From: Schistocephalus solidus
Lineage: Eukaryota; Platyhelminthes; Cestoda; Diphyllobothriidea; Diphyllobothriidae
Direction of reading: 5' to 3'
Assembly (NCBI GenBank): GCA_017591395.1
Contig: WEDG01011981.1
Span: 62,001 to 126,000 of the forward strand
DNA length: 64,000 nucleotides
The notes below the pieces were generated by a model. The model was given only the letters and a program-made list of their open reading frames with translations. It ran no database searches and was not told the origin of the DNA. Positions 13,570-25,180 of the stretch are shown here, in pieces; the first letter of the stretch is position 1; the number at the start of each line of letters is the position of its first letter. A program made the translations under genes and the position numbers.

Positions 13570-14110
13570 ACTGGCATCTTGGAGGGTAGACCCAAACTCA
13601 CAGATTGCAGCCCATATTAGAGAGACTAGCCACACTTTTTGATATGCAAGGAGCGAGCTTACTAAGCCAAGGAACCTCAAAAGCTGAACGACACACGCTT
13701 GAAACATGGTATTTAGATGCGAACGCTATCAACAGGCGTATTGACCTACTAATGGCCTATATAGACATGCGTCCTTACATGCGTAAAGAGCAGGATAAAA
13801 TGCTTACACCGGAGCTTAGGCATATAAGCGAAGATGGCCCCGTGACGAACACACCGGAATAAAAGAAAGGCTTACAGGTACACTCAACCGATGTGAATTT
13901 GCCCAAATTCAGCACCTGTCAAGCTGTACAAATGTCCACACAGCGGCCGACGCAGCCAATGAGAGAAAATTCGATCAATCAAAGGTTGACAAGTTCAGCT
14001 TGTCATTTAAAACACAAGTTGATATTAGCAGCAGACGCTTTGAAAATGGAGAACCGGCCAAGCTATCCGAAACGTCAGCGACAATTTAAACCACTTCTTG
14101 TGAGCACATT
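13570..14110 (+). repeat. R1 repeat family, copy 2
   Basis: Aligns with copy 5 from the shared 'tagacccaaactc(c/a)cag' near 13588 to the terminal hammerhead-like segment. An open frame at 13605-13862 encodes LETWYLDANAINRRIDL, matching LQAWYSDANSINRHLDL in copy 5 despite clear nucleotide divergence, so the frame may once have been coding. The 3' part carries the family's 'gcggccgacgcagc' and 'gatcaatc' blocks and ends in the foldable segment at 14036-14080. The left boundary is uncertain and homology may reach about 13500. Confidence 0.65.
14036..14080 (+). ncRNA. Hammerhead-like fold at end of R1 copy 2
   Basis: Order of elements: CGCT (14036-14039), TTGAAAA (14040-14046, in place of the canonical CUGANGA), stem II with GGA and TCC at its base, GAAAC (14069-14073), GTC (14074-14076), AGCG (14077-14080). 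CGCT and AGCG pair as stem I. Stem II is damaged in this copy. The core differs from a working hammerhead at positions 3 and 8, so activity is doubtful. Confidence 0.4.
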
Positions 14111-14114
14111 TTAA

Positions 14115-14689
14115 TTTATCTGAGTCTCATGCCGGAACTCTTAAATAAAAACTGCTCAGGCGTTAATTAGTTTATATTTTGCATAAACTGTCAGGAAACT
14201 TCTTAATTTATCGGTATATGTATTGAGCCAGTTGTTTTCTTAATTTTCAGAACGATGATTCAGTGACGTTATCCTTGGGAAACAATATTATAAACAGGCC
14301 TTGCCCATGCGATGCAAATTGTTGCTCATTTGGTCCATTGCTCCGATCAAAAACCCAATGTGCTCACAAAATTCATTTGCATGACTTAAAACTATAGGCT
14401 AAATAGCTTCCAAAAGCGTTCATTTGTGTCTTTACTGTGGCCGTCTCTAACAGTTTCAAAAGCCAACTGATCTAAGTTCCTGTTATGGAGCCAACTGGAA
14501 TTCATACAAGGCATTCTAGGCGAAGAGATTATATTTTCTAGGAGCACTGCTGGCTGCAGAATTTTTGACTTCTATGCCAGTAGTCAGAAGCAAGTATTGC
14601 ATGGTGGAAGTATCCCTAATATTCCTAACACCCCTTGTCTCATCAGTGAACTGTGCTGACTCGAAATTTCGCCGTCGGTTTTTGCCTAG
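14115..14689. other. Non-coding stretch, nothing recognised
   Basis: AT-rich sequence between R1 copy 2 and a candidate exon. No feature seen. Confidence 0.45.
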
Positions 14690-14905
14690 GTCCATCGGGT
14701 GCGGTACAGCATGGTGGCACAGGGACAGTGACTTTCACTGCATCTACCGCACTCTCTAATCCGTCATCCGGGTCTGATGTCATATCCAAGTCAAGAAGAC
14801 TGGAGAGGGAGAAAACCCAGGGGCTGGCGCGGCCGGAGCCACCACTAAACGTGCTGCCCCAAAAAGCCTTAAAATACTTAAAGGAGGAATATAGCTACAA
14901 ACGAG
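14690..14905 (+). CDS. Possible internal exon of an unidentified gene (low confidence)
   Basis: An open frame with visibly higher G+C than its surroundings is bounded by an acceptor-like 'ggtttttgcctag' (AG at 14688-14689) and a donor-like AG|GTAGA (intron from 14906). The segment is 216 nt, divisible by three, and begins and ends in the same phase. The protein is serine/threonine-rich, then basic and charged (SKSRRLEREKTQ), then ends LPQKALKYLKEEYSYKR. I do not recognise a domain. It is on the opposite strand to the potassium channel, so it cannot be one of that gene's exons. It may be a false positive. Confidence 0.22.
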
Positions 14906-17900
14906 GTAGAATTTTATGCTTATTTCTAACTCATTAACTAACGTTAATCAGCCATATCCCAAACTCAATTTTTGGGCATATTTGAATTAAATAACCGATT
15001 TAATTAAGCTAAATAAAATAAAATGTTCCACTATTAAGTCATAAGTTGGCTGTCTAGTTATTTTCAATAAAAGATTGAGTGAATTTGGATGTGGCACTCA
15101 AAATCTCTGAGTACAAGAAGGAATATGCGCACATTTTACGTTATGGTTATTTAAAGAGCTCTTCCGAACTGGGGGGTCTCAAAACCGAACCGTTTGCCCA
15201 CTTCGCATTATCTCTACCACGTTACCACTAAGGAGTGAGGTTGCATCCTGGCAACGCCATTTACTTGACACAAATCGTTTGTACGCCATTCGAGATCGAT
15301 CGATTTATGTCAATATTGTTAAAAAAAACCCAAAGCTGATTTTCCTTCGTTAACGGGATAATTTGATGCATGATTCAAATGGAGGGCAAACAACCAACGT
15401 TGAAACAGTTACCTTCATCTTTCCCATTTCATAGGCGAGTGCTTGAAGATTTGGTATTTTGTAAGCAGAGCCGTATAATTAAAAACTTACTAAGTAAAGC
15501 AACGTCTTATGTTTCTGAAATTACTTTTGTCTCAATTTCATTTCTCTTCAAACCTGGGTGGAAATCAAGGTAGCCGCCTATTTTAAATTGGCCAGTTTTG
15601 ATCCGTTTGCTATGTATGTTACCACAAGAAGTGGAAAACAAACAAAGGACTAATGATACGTTTTTAAAAACGGTAGAGACATTATATTAGTAACACTTTT
15701 CTTGCCTACATTATGCTCTCCGTAACACTTATCCATGCAAGTGCGCGTGGAGGATGGATATCATTAACAGATATAATGAGTTCAATTCCCGAGCTCAAAA
15801 GAAACAGCTTGAATTCATTTAAGAAATATCCATTAACTAGTGCTTGCGCAAACAGGTTAAAATAATGTGGCTGCTCTCAGTCAGATTCTTGCCGTGTTCT
15901 GAAATTCAAGTTGTGTTGTGTTACTTTTCGATGTTTTGTTTGAACATAACATACATTAGACTCGTTTTGGGCCACTAAAACTAACCTGTTTTGTTAAAGT
16001 TAACATGTTACCAGTTCGGTAGAAAATTATGTTTGCAACTGATCCCTCGACGAGCTATCCACATTGGTGGTTCTTCATTTGCTATAGAAGCCCCAATACC
16101 CCACATATTTACCAAGCTTCTGAGCACTAAATAGGGTTTATGGAACTGCACCCGAACAGCCGAGAGGATTATGTGTGTACGCTTACATTTTTTACATCAG
16201 TTTCGGTCGCTTTGAAGTCAGTCGAAATGAGTCATCAACGCATCTGAAATATTAATTATCTTTCTGGGCAACTAGCATTGGGAATAAGAACAAAAGATTT
16301 TTGTAGAGTTAAATGCTAGCTTTGACTTCAGTAGTATGATTTATTAACCAACTCACTGACAATGACAGGTTTCACAAATATTGAGCATTAAAAATCAATT
16401 CTTGATTCGAAATTTGCCGTTTAGTCATTTGATTTGGTGTTTCAAAACCGACTGACAAAGATGAAATATTTTCTTTGCATGCGATGTCTGGTTAGGTGGC
16501 TGATAGTAGGCCGTAAGTTTGGAAAGAGAGATTTACTACCGAAGTCCTACATTAAAGTTATATTTGCTGAACATTCGTTGGATCCTTTACAAGTTTTGGC
16601 ATAAACCGTGAATAACTGTCACCCTTCATTCTATCTTTCCATTGCAGAACATTTGACATGAATAATTATTAGAATGGAGATAAAGAGCCCAGTGTTATCC
16701 TTTTATTCTTGTGATAAATTAAAAATGCAGGAGCTTCCGAATAGTATTTCCAACCAATAGTCCTCCACTTGGTGTTATATATTAATAATAATATCAGCTA
16801 GAATGCAACTTTCCATAGTAGCGAAACTCAAAAACCTTATGCTTGATTCTAAAGAAAATATAATCCAGTAACGTAAATCGAATATTGATAAAGCCTGTTT
16901 ACATCTTGGCTCAGAAGTACACACTGCCACCAATCAAGATTTATCTAAGCTAAAATTAACACTGAGCATTGGTTTGCGATTTGTTATGAAATTCCTACGG
17001 TGTATTCTAAAAAAGGGCAACTAGGCAGCCTGTCACTCTTTTTTACGCCTGTATCCTCTTTTAAAAATACCATCAGTAACCAAAAATCCCTTAAAATATT
17101 TTGAGCAGTACGCTTACCAAATAGATTTCACTAGTTAGAGACGCGTCACTAGGAACCCTTAGATTTCAGTCCTTTGTCAGAGGTTAACTCTCATAAAAAC
17201 CTCTAATCATGAATTTGGTTATTAGGAACGTAATTTTATTAAACTTATTAGGACAAAATACCATCCACGACGCATAATGCCTAGTTAACCATAAGAACTC
17301 AGTGAAAATGACATATCCAAATTAATCTGGCTAATTTTTAATAACCTTTTAGGCGCACCTTAAACCGCCGTCCTGGCCATACTGCCGAGGTAGGCAACAT
17401 AGAACGATTAATTCTCAGGATTGAAGTTACACCCGATATGTCTTCTGAAGTCAGATATATTTGCACCGTACAAAATTTGCTAATACCTTTTCAGTTTGAA
17501 ATTGATGAATAGGTAGTGACTTTAATATTTTATCTGTGACTGCTGACTTAATTGGATGGACAGACGCAGGATCAGATAAAGTTGGTTCGTCGTTGTTGCA
17601 GTGAAGCTTCGGCTTTCTACTTGGAAAACTGAGAGGGAGCAGAACGTGGTTATCCCCGACAAGGGAGATAAGGATAAAAAATTGAGCACCGTAGCGCTAA
17701 AACGCGGGATACCACGCGGTGCAGCTTAATAGCAAAAAAAGCAATATAAAGACGTTGAAAACGCAAAATTCCAGACAGAGCACGCTTATCTTGTACAAGC
17801 ATATATTATCTCAAAGATTTGAGGTACTAGACAGGTAGGTTGCCATACACCGTCTTTGCGGCTTTTGATTGTCATGGGCCAGTAAGTCGATTGCTAGTTA

Positions 17901-20900
17901 AATGCATATTTTAATTTTAATGATTCTGAAAAGATAAGTGATTTTCTAAAACCAGATGCAGTCCAATGCACTTCCAGCTTTCAGAGCCGAAGAAAATTTA
18001 CATTGGCTTGCGATAGCCTTCCTTTTAATCTCTAAAGGAAGCCTTTGTTGGTGTGCGAAGAAGCGTAAAAATGCCGCAAGAACCGCGTGAACAGAGAATA
18101 AATAAGTTCTTGGCAAATAGTCTTTATCCGAAATTTTGAAATATGTAACAAGAAAGCTTAAACAGCAAAATTCGTTTTTATGTGTGAACAATGATCGCAT
18201 TGAGGACGCGCTGCGAGATGAGTGTGAGAAGACATGGGTCCGGGGACAAAGGATTATCGCATTGAAACTCGTTAGTCGATGGGGTGAAGTTTTAAAGTTT
18301 TAAGAACTTACTGAGTTTATCTCATCATTTTTGACATTTGAGTGATTTTTCTGCAAACTGGAAAGTATCACAAACAGTTTCAGTTTGATTTAAATAATAG
18401 CAGATGTCAATGTCATCGGAAAGAACAATAATCTTATGAAAAGGAATATGATGGTGTCTTTGAAGTAAATTTGGAAATTCATGGTCACTGACTGGCCTCC
18501 CGATATGCAGCTTTAAAAAAACGTTTCTATTTAAATTTTTTGACCCCAAAAAACGAAAATGCATTAAATTTTAAACTTATTTCCAGTGATGCACTTAGCA
18601 AAACAATAGTAAATAATTCTTGTAAAAGCGTTTTAAAACATACTTTTAAACAGCAAACTGTTTTATAATTGCCGTACTATACTGTTTCTTATTCTTGAAG
18701 GAAGTTTACATAAAATATTATCAAAATAGCTTTCAAATATCATTTTATTTATACTGTTTTATTTACATAGCGACAAAACATTACGTGTTTATACGTTTTG
18801 AGATTACTTATTTGATAGGCAAATTCAGGCATTCTGCATCTCGCTTTTTTACCTTGTCATCCATTTCAGTTGGATGCGTTGTTTTTTCATTTAATTGAAG
18901 CCAATTTATTATAACCTGAGAGCTTCGATTGAAGGCTTCATGCCTATTTTTCAAATATATGGAGACATTTCGAGATTTGGCACATATTGTGTGCAGGGCT
19001 GCAAATAAAGCCGGTGGGAAAAATTAAGCAAATTGCATTCGTATTTGTTATTTTAGCTTTCCTGATAAAACTGGCCAGAATAAAGCTGAAGTTATTTTAT
19101 ACTTCATTGTGAGTCAACATAGAATCGTTTTTAAACTTGCCTGCGCGAGCATACCCTCGTAGACTGAATGCAGTGTGCGTCGAAATACTAAGCAACTGGA
19201 AGTAGGCACGATGATGGATGTGAGAACCACGTCTTCATGGTCTCCGAAGGGCTGTCCTGCAAATGACTGCGGAAGCTGAAAAGCCTATGGGAAACGCTGA
19301 CATTAAATATTAAAAATTAATTGTAGCTTGTGAAGGAAAGCTCTGAAGAAAAAACTGTCGAAGGAAAGCGTTTTTATATGCTCTGTGACAGAGCTGTCAT
19401 ACATAAAAGCGACGCTTTCCAGATTCGGTCTCATTGAGGGCTCGAAGTCATTAAAATCACGAAAATTTCCTATACGGAGCTACGAAAGGTAAACAGGAAT
19501 ACACCCACAGCAGTAAAAAAACAGGAAGCAAGGTACTATTTCTTATATTTTCAGATGAACGAGATGCAGGGAAGTCCAGCAACCTATTAGATTTTTAACA
19601 AAACCGTTCACCAGTGCCTGAAAAAATCGTACATTTACTTCTAGATAGTTCTCAAGTTGTGAAAATTGGGCTACCATGGATGCTTTAGACAATTTAAAGT
19701 ACGGTTTGAGTGATTTCCATTGCACTGAATAGGTTATAATTTTCATTTGCCAAGATCGATATCAGTAAATTTGGGCCCGCAGTTGTAATGGATTAAGATG
19801 GAAAAAGTTGATAGAACCGACAGTTTAATTCTGTCAATTTAGGGCAAAACGTTATCGTACTCGAGCGAGCGTTAATGGCCGGCTCAAAAACGATCTACCG
19901 CCAACATCAGCAACTGTTTAGCTTCAATGCCTTGGCTCTAGATATTATAGGGAGTGAGCGTAAAGACTTCTCTTGCTTCGTCACTGACGACTTAGTGAAA
20001 TTGAGTACCAATTTATCAAGACCAATGTTTTGATTAATTATGAAGCGAAAAGGGACAAGAAAAATTATGATCACAACCTTATACCGGACAGACATTATCA
20101 CGATGATGGGCCTAGAAGATTAGACCACGGCGTCTTTGTGGGATGGCAAACATTTTTGTGGTTTTAGTGGGATCATTTCATTAAAGGACTGTGTGATTAC
20201 TTCTTGTGCCTGGAGAACATCCAAACTCATTTTAATTAACATAGCTGATTCTAAAAGCATGCTCGCCTTTATCTTTCTCTCATTATTTGGCTCTGATGCT
20301 TATGGTTTTTTGTGTCCATTCAAAGTAAACGAGCGGGTGCATTCGAAAGTGCTTGAGACGAGGAAATTGATCGTTTAAACTGTAAAAATCAAACATTTCA
20401 AAACTTAAAAATAGTTTGTGTGGGTGCAGGAGTAATTTGATTCGCTGTCAAAGATACTGCATGGACACCAGAGGAGTCCACAAGGAACATTTGGCTGAGA
20501 AGACATGCATTCTGCAGGCAGCATACGTCTCATTCCATGATTTCTCGAACTTTACAAAATACGTCCAATTGACAGATACCAGATTTAGAAACAGAAGTTA
20601 GCAGTCCTCCTAATTTGCAAATCAGACCAGCAGCCCAAGGTTTTTGGAGTCAGACCATTTCATTTTAATCCTGTAACTGGCTGATTGTAGACGTGTTACG
20701 TTTGTGTCAGTTAGGTCACTGATCAGCCAAATGACGAGTTTGCTCATGCATCTTTAATAAAATTTTAATTTTCCCGTATCAGACATGCAAAATAACCGAG
20801 CAAAGAAACAATACCACCATCAGTTCTGAAAAAAATGACCAGTAGTTTGACCTATGAAAAGAAATGCTACTGACACCATAAGCACAATTGCTCTTTTCTC

Positions 20901-21039
20901 ACAACGAGTGCTCGGCACCGCCTTCGGAGCACCAACGAATGCAAATTTGTAAGTTGGGAATGGTTATTCATGAAGGAGGACTTACTTGACCCCCTAAGCA
21001 GGACATGAGAAGCCGGTTGTTTTGCGCCAAAAAAACAGG
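14906..21039. other. Long non-coding stretch, nothing recognised
   Basis: Only short frames without domains. No RNA gene, named repeat or clear exon was recognised on either strand. Confidence 0.45.
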
Positions 21040-21227
21040 GAAAATAGGGGTAAGTTTACGATTAAGGGTTAGCATTAAGTCTAGGATTCAGTTTAAGGTT
21101 TTAAGGTTTACTAGAATAGGGTTATATTAAGGTTAAGTGTTATCTGTAGGGTAAGGTTTTTTGACAGTAAGGGTTAGGGTAAGGGCTGAAGTTTAGGTTT
21201 ATGGTTGGTTAATGTTAGAGTTAGGAC
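21040..21227 (+). repeat. Degenerate TTAGGG-like (telomere-type) tract
   Basis: The stretch is built from variants of 'aagggtta', 'ttaaggtt', 'tagggtta' and 'gttagggtaaggg', strongly asymmetric for G and T on the plus strand and poor in C. It looks like a decayed interstitial telomere-type array or a related simple-sequence satellite. No perfect run longer than two TTAGGG-like units remains. Confidence 0.6.
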
Positions 21228-24200
21228 ATGGGAATATTAGCCTTTTTCTGCGAAGGGTCTCAGCGTTCAACAGACGCCATATAAGTGGATCCACCCCTGT
21301 TCACGATTTGTCCAGTATGGCAGTGAAACCTACCAAATACTGACATTTGTTTGAGGCCGCCGTAGATTGGTGGGATATAAACGTTTGTCCTTAACTGTTG
21401 ATGTAAGACTAATTGGCGAATACAATAATATTGTTCAGCTGTTTCAAATAGTATTTTATTTTTTCACACTCAATTAACGTATCAACATGCAGGAAGAAAG
21501 GGGACATGTAAAAAGTGTAGGTTACCCTTTGCCTAGTACTTGGCAGTTACTTGAACTGTTGAATTTAATAATCTTTACGCTTTTTAATAGGATCAGGCCA
21601 ATCTGCATGTTTTCATCGTCAGCTTGGTCACGGGATAAATGAGCAAATTTGCCTGAACCAGAAAAACGTGTTTGAAATAAATCAATACTACCCATTAAAC
21701 AACTTTCTTCTCACTTTTATAAACAACAGAACAGATTAATCAGCTAGCCACTTATGTAAAAGGTTAAAATCCTGAAAACGCTTCCCTTAAAATACTGATG
21801 ACAAGTGTTTCCTTTTTGTTTATTTAACAATTTTAGCAGCTGAGCGTTGAACGACTTAGAGGTGTTTTTTTAAATGTTGCATGTAGCTCAGGTTTGAAAA
21901 TTTAAAAATAAACTATGGGAAAAAGAATGTTGTGAAATGGATAAAACTATTTATTATTTTTATTTGAATGTGGGCGAGTAAATATTTTAAAAATTAACAG
22001 AAAATTGACTCTATGAACTTGAAGAACAATGCTGGAAGTTAAAGGTCGAGAAAAGCTGGCATTTACCACTCGGTAAACCATGTTCTCATGTGCGCAAATG
22101 TGAGATTATGTTACAAAATAAAAAAACGTCAAACATATTTGAACGAAGATAATAAAATTGCACATAAGCGTATTAAAGTCGAATAAAGCAAAGCGCATAA
22201 ACACAAAATTTGTGCATTTGATTGAGACTTGTATGAAAAGCCACTTTAAAATTCATTATTTTCACATGGTCTAAGCCTGTTCTTATTTCTAAAAGTACAA
22301 GATATCAATTAGAGTAAAAGAACTCCTATCACTGCACTTAAAAGACTTCATAAGTTATGCTTTTGTTTAATGAAATTCCATTTTTTCAAATTGATAGCAT
22401 AGTACAGGCATTAGACTGTTTCACATAAACTGGTCGAGTAAGATTAACTTTAGAGTTGCGATAAGTTTCATGCGAAAATATAAAGCTCAAGCTTGTTAAA
22501 CTTTTTACTTTAGCTCTCAAATGCAAGTTTACTTCTTTTTCTTTGGAGTCGTGTGTGCTCATCCAAAACTGCTGATATTAAAATCCTCCTTTTGGATAGA
22601 TATCCCTTCCCGAGGAGTTTTCCTTGGTTCAATCACCCAAGTGTGAAAGGGAATTTTAAGTAAATAGAAATTCCTGAAGCAAAACCAAGCAGCTGCTGAA
22701 AATACGCCAGGCTAGCTGGTTTTATGGACGGCTGCATGGTAACGTATTAGAAAGTACTCTATGGACAGTATCAAACGTACAATCTATGTTCATATTTGCC
22801 TATTGTCTCTTGGGTATTTTATAGGATTAAAACCTTAAGGTGTGTCCTTTCCTTCCTGCAAAAAAAGAATGTTTTCGCAAGTTTAAGTGCATGACCAACT
22901 GATCTTCCTGTCCAAAATTGGGGCTTGCCGTGGATGCACAGCCACGCTAACTGACCAGAGCCCATGAGGCAAATCATTACACGCACGTCGCGATTAGACG
23001 CAGCATCAAGTAAGCGAGCCGGCGAGAGAGCATGGGAAGTGAAGCTACACTGTCGTCCTGTGCTCCGATTTTTGATGTTAATTCCCCGATTAACAGAATA
23101 TTACCGCTTACCTAGCTCTCCACACCACGAAAGTCCAAGGGCTCGGCAGCAAATCGTTCTGGTTCATTTTGTATGAAACTTGTCAATTTCGAGGAAGATT
23201 TAGCTGGATAAATGAAGAGGAGACAGTACTGAGGTCTCACCTACGAACAGTATGCAAATTAATGAAAACAATTCTTTGATAAAAAAAGTTCCTATTTGTT
23301 TCAGAGTTTCTGAACAGTTTCAGTCAGACATATTAACTAGCCTGATAGAGACAAACAGGGTATTACACCTGCGTGTTCGTGATCAAGTTTCCAACGATAA
23401 CAACTTAGATATCTTCAGGATATTGTGGATGTGTCCTTCAATTTGGTCGTTGTGACGAATTAAAAAGGCCAATGCTAGTCCGAGAAAATAGGCTGTATCA
23501 TCACATATTCTACAGATGTTAATTTAAAAGCACGCCTTGGGAACCTTGCTCATGTTTCGAGGATCCCCAGTGTATAATTGTTACCCAAATCAAATATTAT
23601 AAAATAGGGAAGATACTGAGGTCATTCAAAGTACATTATTTAATCATTCCTTTTAAAACATCGTGTGTAAGATAGAGCAAAAATATCAATTTATTAATCA
23701 CATATCCTACCCTAGTTGCAGTTGTTCATGCAACAATTTTTATTGATGATGAAATGAACATAATCACCGTTAATAGATAATTTACACGACAACAAAACTT
23801 TGCCCAAAATTGAAATCATCAATTCCTTAAGAACACTGCTACAAAAGAATTTGTCTCAATAGGTAACGTTGGCATTGGTTTCAATTTAAATTCATACTGA
23901 TAATTTTGCATAAGGCCTTGACTGCTTTATGTTAGCCGATTGTAACAAATAAAAGGATGGTACTTTGCTGCATAAAAGTATTGAATGTTTGTTGAACTGA
24001 ATCCACCAATGTTAAATTTTCAATTTTTGTTCAGAAAATTGGTTAAGTCCATTTTAGATTCGAAAGTTTAATTAAGGAATATGAGTGCACAAGGAGGCCA
24101 GTGATATAATGAAAGTTCTACGACATATTATGTAATTAAACAGAATATCAGGAACGAGAGCAGTCATTGCTTTTTGAACTAGTCTGGAGCCATCAGTGTG

Positions 24201-24577
24201 ATGCTACAGGTGTTAAAATGAAACACAAAGCTCCACCAAGCATTAAGACAATGCATTTAACCTGTACAGATATCGCAGTATGCTAATTGCATTTTAAACA
24301 ACATAATTGTAGGCAATGAAACCATATAATTTGCCAACATGCGCTTGTCCTTCATTACCTTTCCGAAAGGTGTCTTAATAATCTTCTGAAACATTACGTT
24401 TCAGGTTTTCGTATTTCGGCGTAAACATAAACTTTGACCTGTATTTCCAGCAGGTTTGAACTCAGTTCATTCAGGTAAAAATCCCGCGGAAAACCCACAA
24501 GCTTGAGCATCTGTAAACGTTATATTTTTCAAGTGATATGAAAAAGTGCTAACACTTAAGTGAAAAATGAACGCTGT
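21228..24577. other. Non-coding stretch with one GC-richer patch
   Basis: Nothing is recognised except that 22925-23130 is richer in G+C than its flanks. That patch has a small hairpin (CGTGG and CCACG, near 22930-22950) and an open plus-strand frame of 70 residues without a known domain. It may be an unnamed repeat. Confidence 0.4.
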
Positions 24578-24601
24578 AATATATATATATATATATATAT
24601 T
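24578..24601. repeat. (AT)n microsatellite
   Basis: About eleven uninterrupted AT units end just before a change to more complex, GC-richer sequence at 24602. Confidence 0.85.
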
Positions 24602-25180
24602 GTCGGTTCCATCTTATCAAAATATATCTCAAGTCGATATGCGACTACCCGGGTGGGCTCTTAAGTGAGCTCCAGGGCACAGCGGAACATAAGTGTTCCT
24701 TAACCAGATCGGTGACCACCCCACTTTCATAGTATATATCGGATATAACTCCAAATGGTGGGTTCTACTGCGCGTGCATCGAAGAAATCGTCCGTTTTTG
24801 AACGACGCACGCGTCAGGACTGACAGATTTTTTTAAGGAAAAAAGATAAGTTATGCTGTCTCCTCTAATTAGCAAACTCTTTCAGAAAGTATAAATACAC
24901 CATTTAGAAACTGTGGCAATACGCAGGAGAAAATCGGAATTAATCAAGCCATTGGAGCGCATGATTCACCTGGCATTCCTATCACGAGATTTGGTAAGGG
25001 GATTAACCCAATTCGGTCTCCCATCTCTCACCCACATGAAGGACTAATGTTCCATGCTGTGCAGCTGTAATCACGCCTGACGAGGTTTGACTGTAATCCA
25101 AACACGTTCACATATACAAGAACCCTCCCATCCTCCCCTCGCATCATACCCACGCAAATCTATAATCAGCATTTTCTTTC
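24602..25180. other. GC-richer unexplained block after the AT microsatellite
   Basis: This block differs in composition from its flanks and has no long open frame. It contains a strong hairpin at 24771-24813: outer arms CGCGTGC and GCACGCG, inner arms CGTC-C-GTT and AACGACG. A microsatellite followed by complex GC-rich sequence is a common layout of an inserted repeat, but I cannot name one. Confidence 0.35.
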
